Shown piece by piece: positions 26,340 through 34,746 of a stretch of DNA of 34,746 bases (within the stretch, counting starts at the first letter, position 1; every line of letters begins with the position of its first letter). This DNA is from an uncultured Bacteroidota bacterium (GTDB lineage Bacteria; Bacteroidota; Bacteroidia; Bacteroidales; F082), in the NCBI GenBank assembly GCA_903957365.1, contig CAJBPB010000117.1:1-34746 (forward strand). Reading direction: 5' to 3'. The position numbers were made by a program, and so were the translations under genes. The notes below the pieces were generated by a model. It saw only the letters and a list, made by a program, of their open reading frames with translations. It was not told where the DNA came from and made no database searches.

Positions 26340-29147
26340 CTATAGCTGAACTGTATCAGCCGGAATGGTAAAAAAGAATGTGCTTCCTTCATCAACCTTG
26401 CTTTCAACCCAGATCTTTCCGCCAATTTTATCAACAAACTCCTTGCAGATGATCAGGCCGAGACCTGTACTTGCTTCACCTTCAGTACCTTTGCGGCTGG
26501 TTACTTCGTTAAGGCTGAACAAATTGTCGATAATCAATTGGTTCATGCCGATTCCGTTATCGGAGACAGATACTTGAACAAAGTTTTTTTCTGATATTCT
26601 GGATGAAATTTTGATTTCTCCACCTTTTTCCGTGTATTTTATAGCATTGGTCGTCAAATTACGAATAATTGAACCCAGCATATTTTCGTTGGCAAGTACC
26701 ATTATTTCCTCAGGAATATTAAATTCAATGGATACACCTTTATGGTCAGCAATTGGCTTTACAGTCACCAGACTTTCGGCGACTGTTTTTTTAAGGAGTA
26801 GTGATTTTGGAACATAAGTACTCAATCCACGCTGAATACGTGACCATTCAAGAAGGTTTTCGAGAAGACTATACAGTTTGTTGGCTGAAGCACGCATCAT
26901 TTTAGCAATCAGTTGTATTTCTTCCGAACGAAGCCGGGGAAGGTCTTCGGCCATCATTTGTGTGAAACCAAGAAATACATTGAAAGGACTGCGCAGATCA
27001 TGTGCAATGATCGAATAAAGTTTATCCTTTTCGGCCATAAGTTTTAAAACCTCTATGCTTTTACTTTCTATCTCTGCTTCAGCTATCTTCCGGTCGGTAA
27101 TATCACGCACAATGGCCTGAATATAAATCATACCTTGAAGTTCAAGTCTGTTCAGATTTACTTCTGTATCAAAGCAACGGCCATCCAGACTTTGGTGTTT
27201 CCATTCAAAAAACTGTGGATTTCCCTTGTAAGCCTCATTTATTTTTTCGTCCGCTTTTGTTGCGGATTCCTGTCCGTCAGGTTGGATAGCTGGTGAAAAA
27301 TCAATAACTGTATGGTTTAGTAAATCCGCTTTTTTACATTTAAACAGAGATTCAGTTTTCTGATTACATTCGATAAACTTAGCGCCATCAAGTATAAAAA
27401 TGGCATCGTCGGCTCCTTCGAAAAGTGTTTTATACTTGTTTTCGTTTTCTTTCAGGATGATATCCGCATGTTTTCTGTCATTTATATCCTGAAAAGCCCC
27501 CTGCACTTTAATGATTTTCCCGGATTTGTCCTTGATCGCTTCACCAATAGACTGCACCCAAACCCGATTTCCCGATGCAGTTATAATTTCCATTTCTTCA
27601 TCAAATGGAATTCCATTATTAAGACAGTTATAGAAAACTTCGGAAACTTTATTCCGCCATTCAGGTGCATAAAATTCGAAAGCTTCCTCAATCAATGGTG
27701 AATATTCAGGTGATTTCTCATGAATATTGGCTACTTCATTCGACCATTTCATGGTTTTTTCTCCCACAACAAAACTCCAGCCGCCTATTTTAGCTGTATT
27801 TTCGGCAATCCTTAAAAGTGTGTGACTTTCCTGTAAAGCCTCCTCTGCCTGTTTGCTTTCGGTAATATCACGAATGGTACCGATCATATGGGTCGGATAA
27901 TTGTTTTTATCAAGTTGAAGTCGCCCCATGCCATGTACCCACCTGATTGCCTGGTCATTTTGCCTGACTATTTTATATTCTCTATCAAATAGTTTTCTTT
28001 TACCAACGACTTCTTCATTAAAATACTTAATCATATCTTGTTGATATGCAGGATGTATAATAGAAGACCAGGTTTCAAAGGTTTTATGAAAATCAGATTC
28101 AATTCCCAAGATTTTATTGAGTGTTTCGGAGCTTGTCCAGGTATCAGCAGTAATATCAAACTTATAGGTTCCCAGATTTGCAATTATCTGGGTCTCCTTT
28201 AAAAATAACTCACTTTCAAGCAAAGTCTCTTCCATCTTTTTCCGTTCGGTAATATCGCGGTAAATAGATTGGTATGACTTGTCAGGCATCATTTTTGAGT
28301 GCATCTCAACTGTGATTTCTGTGCCGTCCTTACGGACTAAATTGCGCTCGTTTACTACAATTTCTCCATTCCTTAATCTGTCGAATTCAAAAGGTGATTT
28401 CTTTATGCTTTCGGGTGTAAAATAGAAATCGCTGATATGTTTGCCGATAATCTCTTCTTTATTTCTGCCAACCATGGCACAGATGAATGAGTCCGCATCT
28501 GTTATATATCCATCAGGCGAACCGATAAGTACCCCGTCAACAGCCAGTTCAACCAGATTATAAAATCGCTCTCTGCTTTCGATCAAAGCGGATTCTGTTT
28601 GCTTAAGACTTGTGATGTCAATGGCAGTTATGAGTGAATTTTCGCCGTTATCAGTCGAAATTCCCGATAAAAAAACACAAATTTTATTCTGATTATCTGA
28701 CTTTAAAACCAATTCACAATTCACTTTTGCGTTGCTCACAGACACCCGTTCCAGAAAATAGTTAAATTCTGATTTGTAATTATCGTCAACATAAGAACTG
28801 AAAAACCTGTTTTTAAGACTGGAACGGTCTTTGCCAAGCAATTGTGATCCAAAGAGATTCAAATTAATGATTACACCACTTTTGGATAATGTAAAATAGC
28901 CTGAGGGTGCAAAATCGTATAATTCAACGTATTTTTCTGTTGCTAATTCAGCTGCCCGGAGGTTAGCCCGTTTAAGTTCCAGACTCTGCATTTCAAGCTC
29001 AATCTGATGGACCTGTAACTCATGAAGAAGTTTAAGTACATCAGATTCGGGTAATTGAGCAATGGGATTTGAACTCTTCCTTTTTAGTTTTTTTTCTGCC
29101 TCCTGACGTAGGACTGAATCTAAAGTGCCGGGTATTCGTTTCTTCAT
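26340..29147 (-). CDS. PAS sensor histidine kinase, no receiver
   Basis: This 935-residue protein has no membrane segment. A charged N-terminal helix ('LLHELQVHQIELEMQSLEL', about 40-58) resembles the linker that begins many cytoplasmic PAS kinases. Five PAS domains follow (about 71-185, 188-305, 310-432, 440-560, 565-692). Then come HisKA with His716 in 'IIAHDLRSPF' and HATPase (about 815-930; 'NLTTNAIKYT', 'DNGIGM', 'STGLGL'). The ATP lid carries 'SRKGTEGE'. It is a clear paralogue of the 782-residue kinase and of the 1166-residue hybrid, differing mainly in the sensory part. It follows the CheB-CheR fusion gene after 156 bp. A -7-like TAAATTTG lies at 29237-29230, without a good -33. Confidence 0.93.
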   Translation of the reverse strand: MKKRIPGTLDSVLRQEAEKKLKRKSSNPIAQLPESDVLKLLHELQVHQIELEMQSLELKRANLRAAELATEKYVELYDFAPSGYFTLSKSGVIINLNLFGSQLLGKDRSSLKNRFFSSYVDDNYKSEFNYFLERVSVSNAKVNCELVLKSDNQNKICVFLSGISTDNGENSLITAIDITSLKQTESALIESRERFYNLVELAVDGVLIGSPDGYITDADSFICAMVGRNKEEIIGKHISDFYFTPESIKKSPFEFDRLRNGEIVVNERNLVRKDGTEITVEMHSKMMPDKSYQSIYRDITERKKMEETLLESELFLKETQIIANLGTYKFDITADTWTSSETLNKILGIESDFHKTFETWSSIIHPAYQQDMIKYFNEEVVGKRKLFDREYKIVRQNDQAIRWVHGMGRLQLDKNNYPTHMIGTIRDITESKQAEEALQESHTLLRIAENTAKIGGWSFVVGEKTMKWSNEVANIHEKSPEYSPLIEEAFEFYAPEWRNKVSEVFYNCLNNGIPFDEEMEIITASGNRVWVQSIGEAIKDKSGKIIKVQGAFQDINDRKHADIILKENENKYKTLFEGADDAIFILDGAKFIECNQKTESLFKCKKADLLNHTVIDFSPAIQPDGQESATKADEKINEAYKGNPQFFEWKHQSLDGRCFDTEVNLNRLELQGMIYIQAIVRDITDRKIAEAEIESKSIEVLKLMAEKDKLYSIIAHDLRSPFNVFLGFTQMMAEDLPRLRSEEIQLIAKMMRASANKLYSLLENLLEWSRIQRGLSTYVPKSLLLKKTVAESLVTVKPIADHKGVSIEFNIPEEIMVLANENMLGSIIRNLTTNAIKYTEKGGEIKISSRISEKNFVQVSVSDNGIGMNQLIIDNLFSLNEVTSRKGTEGEASTGLGLIICKEFVDKIGGKIWVESKVDEGSTFFFTIPADTVQL

Positions 29148-29303
29148 AACGTAATAGTTGAAATCACAGGTTCGGTACTGTTTGAATTTTATAATGAAAT
29201 ATTTCCCAAAAATTTAAGCATAATTACTTCAAATTTAACTTTGTCAGATAAAACGATGTTTTGCTGCTTTAATGAATCAAGATTCAATGTGCTTTTTTTT
29301 AAA

Positions 29304-31961
29304 TCAGATCAGGGGTTCATTCTCATTGATCAGGCTATTTTTTATTAAAGTTTCATTCGCCTTTTTAAGGGCGAATTCCAGCTTTTTGGCAATGGTAATA
29401 TCACTGAAAGTGATTACCAGACCATCAATCCGGTCATCCACAGTGCGATAAGGCATGATTCTGACATTGAACCAACTCCCATCATTTGTTGTAATCGCAG
29501 CTTCGGTTGAAACAAGAGTTTTAATCACATGCTGTGCATGTTTTTCCATTTCCGGATAGTGAAGATTGGTAACCAGATCAGTAAACGGCCTGCCAATATC
29601 GGAGCTGCGCAATTTAAATATTTTGATTACCGGATCAGTGAAACGACGGATGTTCAGTTCCTTGTCAAGAAAGAGTGTCGCGATTTCGGTGCTGTTCAGC
29701 AGGTTTTTCATGTCATCATTTGCTGTGACATATTCAATCACTTTGCTTTGAAGTTCATGGTTAACCGTATGGAGTTCCTCGTTCAGACTCTGCATTTCTT
29801 CTTTCGAAGTAGTAAGTTCCTCGTTGGTTGATTGCAATTCTTCGTTGGTAGATTGCAATTCCTCATTGGTCGATTTCAGTTCTTCCTGAGAGGTTTGCAT
29901 TTGTTCGCGAAGACTTCTCAGTTCCTCGTATGAACGTTTCAATTCAAATTCGAGCTCAGCATAGCGGGTATCTGTATTTTTGTTTTTCCCTTTTGATTCG
30001 TTGGCAGTGTGTTCAATTTCATTAGTTACATCTGTGAAAACCACCATAATTGTTCCTCTGATAGCCGGTGGATTTTCGATCTGCTGCACTGTAAGATCAA
30101 CATATTGTGTGCCTCCGTTGGTGCCGATTTTAACATTTCGCAATGTAATCATATCGTAGCTTGTCATGGCTTTGCGCAATAAAACGGGTAATTCCTGCCG
30201 CAATCCTTCACGTGCCATGGCATAAATATTCCAGTTGGCTTTGCCTGCTACCGGTTCAAGGTATTTTCCGGTTCGCCCGGTAATATATAAAATATCGCCT
30301 GTGTTGTTTACCAGAACACTGGCAGGTGCAAAACGCTGAAGAAGTATCTGATCAGCTAGTGTTCGAATGTTTTCAATATTTTTTGGTGTCATTTTTTTAA
30401 TTGTTGCAGCTGATTGTCTTCGGTGAAATGAACTTGGAAAATCGAGTAATTCTGCTGATTGGTAGGATGTAATACGTTTGAAGATTTTTGATTTAGCATC
30501 AAGTTCTTTGAATCCAATCATATAAGAACCCATTGTTTCAGCTGTTCCCAAAACCAGAATTCCTTTGGGGTTAAGGCTGTAATTAAACAAAGCCATTAAT
30601 TTCTTTTGTAATTCGGGCTCCATATAAATGAGTAAATTCCTGCAGGTAAGTAAATCAAGACGCGTAAATGGCGGGTCTTTGATTACATTTTGGGGTGCAA
30701 ATACCACCATTTCCCTTATTGTCGAATTTATCCTGTAACCGTTTTCCTCAGAAATAAAGTATTTACTTAGTCTTTCCTGTGAAACCTGCTCGCTTATAGA
30801 TGCATTGAAAAAACCTTTGCGTGCCTTATCTATTGCATCCACATCAAGGTCAGTTGCAAAAATCTGCAGGGTAATATTTTTCTTTTTTCTTGATTTTTCA
30901 ATAATTTCCTTAAAGATGATAGCGATTGAAAACGCTTCTTCACCTGTTGAACAACCTGCAACCCATGCCCGTAAAACATACCCTTCAGGTAATTCCTGAA
31001 TCAGGGCAGGAAGCACGGAGTCTTTTAGTTTTTTCCATACTTCGTTATCCCGGAAGAAACTTGTGACACCAATCAATAACTCTTTGAAAAGAATTTCAAT
31101 CTCTTTTGGATTTTCCTGCAGAAACCGAACATAACTATGCAATTTGTCAATCTGATGAATTTCTTTGCGTCTTTCGATACGGCGCAGTAAAGTGTTTTTT
31201 TTGTATAATGAAAAATCATGGTCTGTTTGCTCACGCAGCAGGGTAATTATTTTGTCAATACTGTTTCTGGTTTTGCTTTCAATTACGGGTATAGAATTGA
31301 TGCCTGGAATATACTTCAGACAGGCGATTAATCTGGCCGGCAAATCTTCAGCATGTGCAATGATGTCAGCATTTACAGCTTCTGTTGCACTCTCTGGCAT
31401 CCCGTTGAATTTAGCAGAATTGGGATCTTGTATCAGGATTTTGCCTTTTTTTTCAATAATATCTTTTGCCCCCTTGCTGCCATCCGAACCCATTCCCGAA
31501 AGAATAATTCCAATACTGTTCTGGCCTTGATCGTCAGCGAGTGATTTAAAAAAACGATCAATAGGAAGGCGTGGTCCGTGTGATTCAACCAGATCGAATA
31601 AAAGCAGTACACCGTTTAATATGGATAGAATTTTATTCGGAGGAATAACATATATGCAGTTCGGTATCACTTTCATCTGGTCAGTTATCTGCAATACTTT
31701 CATTGGTGTTATCCTTTGCAATAACTCAGGCAGAATCCCGATATGGGTAGGGTCGAGGTGCTGAACAACAACAAAAGCCATTCCGGTATTTTCGGGCATG
31801 TTTCCGAAAAAAAGTTCAAGGGCTTCCAATCCGCCTGCTGATGCTCCGATACCGACAATTGGAAAACTATCGTCAAGAGAATGGAATTTATTTTCAGAAG
31901 TGGTGAATTCTGTTTCTTTGAATTCCTTTGGATCTGTTTTATTTTTTTTCGGAGGCTTCAT
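29304..31961 (-). CDS. CheB-CheR-PAS fusion (methylesterase/methyltransferase)
   Basis: This 885-residue protein starts with a CheB methylesterase domain (about 33-215). Its catalytic triad is intact: Ser41 in 'GIGASAGG', His68 in 'VVQHLD' and Asp160 in 'SGMGSDGSKG'. A CheR methyltransferase domain follows (about 230-495), with 'GVTSFFRD', the SAM-binding 'VAGCSTGEEAFSIAI' and 'TCRNLLIYM'. Next are a PAS-like segment (about 535-650), a coiled coil of 'STNEELQ' heptads (about 665-740) and a PAS domain (about 755-860). Unlike chemotaxis CheB it has no receiver, and there is no kinase domain. CheB and CheR normally remove and add methyl groups on chemoreceptors, but no MCP is present here, so its targets may be the neighbouring sensors. 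TATCTTTG at 32069-32062 may be its -7 element. Confidence 0.95.
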   Translation of the reverse strand: MKPPKKNKTDPKEFKETEFTTSENKFHSLDDSFPIVGIGASAGGLEALELFFGNMPENTGMAFVVVQHLDPTHIGILPELLQRITPMKVLQITDQMKVIPNCIYVIPPNKILSILNGVLLLFDLVESHGPRLPIDRFFKSLADDQGQNSIGIILSGMGSDGSKGAKDIIEKKGKILIQDPNSAKFNGMPESATEAVNADIIAHAEDLPARLIACLKYIPGINSIPVIESKTRNSIDKIITLLREQTDHDFSLYKKNTLLRRIERRKEIHQIDKLHSYVRFLQENPKEIEILFKELLIGVTSFFRDNEVWKKLKDSVLPALIQELPEGYVLRAWVAGCSTGEEAFSIAIIFKEIIEKSRKKKNITLQIFATDLDVDAIDKARKGFFNASISEQVSQERLSKYFISEENGYRINSTIREMVVFAPQNVIKDPPFTRLDLLTCRNLLIYMEPELQKKLMALFNYSLNPKGILVLGTAETMGSYMIGFKELDAKSKIFKRITSYQSAELLDFPSSFHRRQSAATIKKMTPKNIENIRTLADQILLQRFAPASVLVNNTGDILYITGRTGKYLEPVAGKANWNIYAMAREGLRQELPVLLRKAMTSYDMITLRNVKIGTNGGTQYVDLTVQQIENPPAIRGTIMVVFTDVTNEIEHTANESKGKNKNTDTRYAELEFELKRSYEELRSLREQMQTSQEELKSTNEELQSTNEELQSTNEELTTSKEEMQSLNEELHTVNHELQSKVIEYVTANDDMKNLLNSTEIATLFLDKELNIRRFTDPVIKIFKLRSSDIGRPFTDLVTNLHYPEMEKHAQHVIKTLVSTEAAITTNDGSWFNVRIMPYRTVDDRIDGLVITFSDITIAKKLEFALKKANETLIKNSLINENEPLI

Positions 31962-32197
31962 GATAGGTCAAAGTTCAAAGATTTGGGAAAGGAAATGTCA
32001 AATGCTAAAAAACAGATTCATTGGAATTTTTTTTTTGCATCGTATTAATTCAAACTATACACAAAGATAAGGTAAATAGACTTTGTTCAGGTAGCTAGCT
32101 GAAAATAAACAAAAGACATCAGATCAAATTGTTATCAAATCATCAGAGTACGCGATACTATTGATAAATTGTTTACATCAGCCAGTAAATGAGGGTA

Positions 32198-34540
32198 CTA
32201 TTTTAAATGTTTGTTTACCATATGAAACAATTGCGATTTGTTGATTGGTTTGCTTATATAATCATTGCAGCCAGCTGAAATTGCTTTCTCCCTGTCACCA
32301 ATCAAGGCGAATGAGGTTTGTGCAATAATAATAACCTTGTCATTAAACAGTCTTATTTTTCTGGTTGTTTCCAGTCCATCCGGTCCGGCCAGCTTGATGT
32401 CCATCAATATTAAATCAATTTCGGGCTCGTTTTGCATTTTTTCAATGGCTTCAAGGCCCGTTTTTACAGTTATAATTTCACGGCTAAATCGTCTGACCAA
32501 AACATGCAGAAGCATTACGGATGTTTCGTCATCCTCCACGATTAATATTTTCAGTTTTTTTGTTATTTCAGGTATTTCAGCCTTCTTTTCTGTTTCAGCT
32601 GTTAATATTGTACTGGATGTAATTGTTTTGTAGGGTATTTTGAAATAGAAAGTGGAGCCTTGTCCCGGCTCGCTTTCAAGCCATAGATATCCGCCGAGCA
32701 TTTCCACAAATGCTTTTGCGATTGACAAACCCAGGCCTGCGCCCTGATAGGCCTGAATATCGGCAATATCAGCCTGAACAAAGCGTTCGAAAATGGCTGC
32801 ATGCCGTCCGGCCGGAATACCAATTCCAGTATCTTTTACACTGAACTCAATTTCGTAATGCTTCGATTCCGGTGAATCACTATTTAAAATATTTGCCCTG
32901 TTCAGGTTAAGTTTACAGCCAAAAGTAACAGAACCTGCCGGGGTATATTTTATCGCGTTTTTTATCAGATTTGATATAATTGCAAAGAGTTTTTCCTGAT
33001 CTGTCTCAACTTCTGCATTCTCATTTGTAATCCAGTTTTCGACAGTCAATTGCAGGCCCTTGCTTTCTGCTTCCGGTTTAAAGAAATTGTAGAGATAATC
33101 AATTTGTTTGTTGATGTTTACTTTGGATAGATTCATCTCCATCTGTCCGGATTCAATCTTTGAAATATCAACAATATCATTGATGATATTCAGCATTCTG
33201 AGTCCGCTTTTTTCGATGATGCGCAAGTATTTCTGTTGTTGTTCGCCCGTTAAATCGGGTTGTTTGAGAAGCTCAGCAAAACCAAGTATTCCGTTCATCG
33301 GTGTGCGGATTTCATGACTCATATTGGCAAGGAAGGCTGATTTTAAGCGGTCGCTCTCTTCTGCCTTTTCTTTGGCAATGATTAATTCCTTTTCGCCTTT
33401 TTTTTGTTCTGTGAGATCAATATCAACACAAAAAAGTTCCTGGGCCTTGCCGGGAATCTGAATAATTGTATGACTTGAATAAACTGTAACCGGAGAGCCA
33501 TCTTTGCGATGCAAAACCAGTTCAGAGGAAGGTATAGGTATGCCTGAAACAGACATGTTTTGCATAGCCTGTTTCACACCTTCCCTCATCTGATCCGGAA
33601 TAATCAGATCGAGGAGGTTTTTACCAATTGCTTCCTCAGCTTTATAACCGTAAAGATGTTCCGAAGCGGTGTTCCAGTATTGAGTGGTGCCATCAGGCGC
33701 ATACCCCTGCACGGAAACAGATTGAATATCCTGCAGCACATTTCGAAAACGGGTTTCACTCTCTTTGAGTGCTTCCTGAGCCTGTTTTTTATCTGTTATG
33801 TCCTCGATTGTACCAATCAGAATGGTTACCTTCCCATCCACCCTTTGAAATTCCTTTTCTTTCCCTTTGAACCATCGCCAGCTTCCTGATCTGGTTAAAA
33901 TACGGTATTCAAATTCAAAAAACTGGTCTTCTGTCCAGGCGTCAATTTGTTTATAGAATTCGCCGAATTGTTCTAAATCATCAGGATGCACAATTTTTTT
34001 AAAGAAATCAGGATCATCATCTGTAAGTTCTTCTGATGAATAGCCTAATGTTTTACTTATACTCCTGTTGGTGTAAATATTCCGACCATCCGAAACATTG
34101 TACAGATAAATTAAATTAGGGCTGTTTTCGGCAATGCTATTGATAAAATGTTCCTTTTCGTGTAATTCTTTTTCAGCTTTTTTACGCTCTTCAATCAGTT
34201 TTATTAATGAATCAAAAAGGGGTTTGCTATCTGCAACCGTAACATCAACATGGTTAATCTCAGGTTTGTGATAGGTGTTGGAAACATTCAGCGCTTTTTT
34301 GATTTTATACAGCGTTTCATTCAGTATTTCCGCATCATGTTTGTGTTTCTGGTAAGCATCCCGAAGTTCCTGGGAACTAATCTGAATCGCATTTTGAAGC
34401 AACTGGGTATCGTCATCAAAATATTCGTATGAACTATTGATATCAGCGATTATATTATGCATCGATAAGGGCAGATTTTCCACTGACCCGAAGTGATGTT
34501 TTATCTGACGATGCAAAAGTTTGTTGTATTTTGTTTCCAT
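32198..34540 (-). CDS. PAS hybrid histidine kinase with C-terminal receiver
   Basis: This 780-residue protein has no membrane segment. Residues 1-95 form a helical module ('RQIKHHFGSVENLP', then 'LLQNAIQISSQELRDAY') common at the start of soluble hybrid kinases. Two PAS domains (about 125-252 and 260-382) follow. Then come HisKA with His409 in 'NMSHEIRTPM', HATPase (about 515-640; 'NLIKNAIKYT', 'DTGIGI', 'GAGLGL') and an intact receiver (663-779; Glu669/Asp670/Asp671, Asp714, Thr742, Lys764). It belongs with the giant kinase to the 'SHEIRTP' type rather than the 'AHDLRSPF' type. It is the first gene of the signalling cluster in the direction of transcription. The 236-bp spacer to the CheB-CheR gene shows no terminator. 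Confidence 0.93.
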   Translation of the reverse strand: METKYNKLLHRQIKHHFGSVENLPLSMHNIIADINSSYEYFDDDTQLLQNAIQISSQELRDAYQKHKHDAEILNETLYKIKKALNVSNTYHKPEINHVDVTVADSKPLFDSLIKLIEERKKAEKELHEKEHFINSIAENSPNLIYLYNVSDGRNIYTNRSISKTLGYSSEELTDDDPDFFKKIVHPDDLEQFGEFYKQIDAWTEDQFFEFEYRILTRSGSWRWFKGKEKEFQRVDGKVTILIGTIEDITDKKQAQEALKESETRFRNVLQDIQSVSVQGYAPDGTTQYWNTASEHLYGYKAEEAIGKNLLDLIIPDQMREGVKQAMQNMSVSGIPIPSSELVLHRKDGSPVTVYSSHTIIQIPGKAQELFCVDIDLTEQKKGEKELIIAKEKAEESDRLKSAFLANMSHEIRTPMNGILGFAELLKQPDLTGEQQQKYLRIIEKSGLRMLNIINDIVDISKIESGQMEMNLSKVNINKQIDYLYNFFKPEAESKGLQLTVENWITNENAEVETDQEKLFAIISNLIKNAIKYTPAGSVTFGCKLNLNRANILNSDSPESKHYEIEFSVKDTGIGIPAGRHAAIFERFVQADIADIQAYQGAGLGLSIAKAFVEMLGGYLWLESEPGQGSTFYFKIPYKTITSSTILTAETEKKAEIPEITKKLKILIVEDDETSVMLLHVLVRRFSREIITVKTGLEAIEKMQNEPEIDLILMDIKLAGPDGLETTRKIRLFNDKVIIIAQTSFALIGDREKAISAGCNDYISKPINKSQLFHMVNKHLK

Positions 34541-34621
34541 CCGTTGTTTTTTTTATTCCTTAGAATTGTTGTTTTGAAAAGTAACTATAAAGGTATAAAT
34601 AAAATTTTAAAAAGAAAGCTG

Positions 34622-34746
34622 AGAAATTGTCTAAAATTTATCCTTTGGCATTTTTTTGTGAATTAAGCCCTCATACTTCGTTAAAATCTCTGTCCACAGC
34701 GCTGCTATTAACGGAGATTTTGCCTCGTCTGAGGACATAATTCTTC
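34622..34746 (+). repeat. Palindromic MITE-like element, copy C, cut by the window end
   Basis: It begins with AGAAATTGTCTA (34622-34633) and follows copy A in the same orientation up to the last base, so about 35 bp of the right arm are missing. It differs most from copies A and B around the hairpin centre (34692-34717). It lies 81 bp upstream of the start of the 780-residue kinase. The contig probably ends here because the repeat could not be assembled through. Confidence 0.88.

Noticed and set aside
29272-29301. TGAATC-AA-GATTCA hairpin followed by T8 on the plus strand
   Set aside because: The loop of two bases and the 6-nt gap before the T-tract make a poor terminator, and no plus-strand gene lies upstream.
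29800-29885. Tandem near-repeats in DNA, suggesting a minisatellite
   Set aside because: They encode the 'STNEELQ' heptads of the coiled coil in the CheB-CheR-PAS protein and stay in frame. This is a protein feature, not an independent repeat.
1-34746. CRISPR array, tRNA, rRNA, phage or transposase genes
   Set aside because: No regularly spaced repeats, cloverleaf-like or rRNA segments, or transposase/integrase motifs were seen in the genes or gaps.

Overview
The window looks like one assembled contig from an uncultured or draft-genome member of the Bacteroidetes, probably a Bacteroidales/Marinilabiliales-like anaerobe or facultative anaerobe. The evidence is AT-rich DNA, start codons without clear Shine-Dalgarno sequences, TAnnTTTG-type -7 promoter elements with an upstream TTTG, a lipoprotein signal with a Bacteroidetes-like lipobox, and kinases with the 'IAHDLRSPF' H-box common in that phylum. 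The first 31 bases are Illumina adapter. The last 125 bases lie inside a dispersed repeat. Both ends therefore look like assembly ends rather than biological ones.

Layout. 32-5813 (minus): a truncated Cys-rich ORF, a TPR/S41-peptidase lipoprotein, a secreted protein with about 13 TPR-like repeats, and a LolD-type ABC ATPase. 5928-7266 (plus): sucC with a good promoter and a strong terminator, the only long gene on the plus strand. 7396-13817 (minus): a YdcF/SanA-like DUF218 membrane protein, bioY overlapping a VOC-family gene, then carB and carA with overlapping ends. 14037-34540 (minus): about 20.5 kb holding only signalling proteins. These are three PAS-rich kinases of the 'AHDLRSPF' type (one hybrid), two hybrid kinases of the 'SHEIRTP' type (one a giant of 1803 residues with a PocR sensory domain and a degenerate N-terminal receiver), and a CheB-CheR-PAS fusion. 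None shows a membrane segment and none has a DNA-binding output domain.

How the parts may work together. The sensor cluster has PAS, GAF and PocR input modules, phosphotransfer modules and a CheB/CheR methylation module, but no transporter, MCP or transcription factor to name its output. The giant kinase and the next kinase are 11 bp apart and probably co-transcribed. carAB follows them, but its leader carries an intrinsic terminator ending about 10-20 nt before the carA start codon. A 35-codon ORF runs through that terminator into carA. This geometry resembles the pyrBI leader of enteric bacteria and suggests attenuation.

The other notable structure is a roughly 161-bp, almost fully self-complementary repeat with 12-bp terminal inverted repeats. 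It occurs at 8167-8328, 26100-26259 (inverted) and 34622 to the window end, always between genes. It looks like a MITE-type or palindromic intergenic element. No transposase, CRISPR array, tRNA or rRNA was seen.
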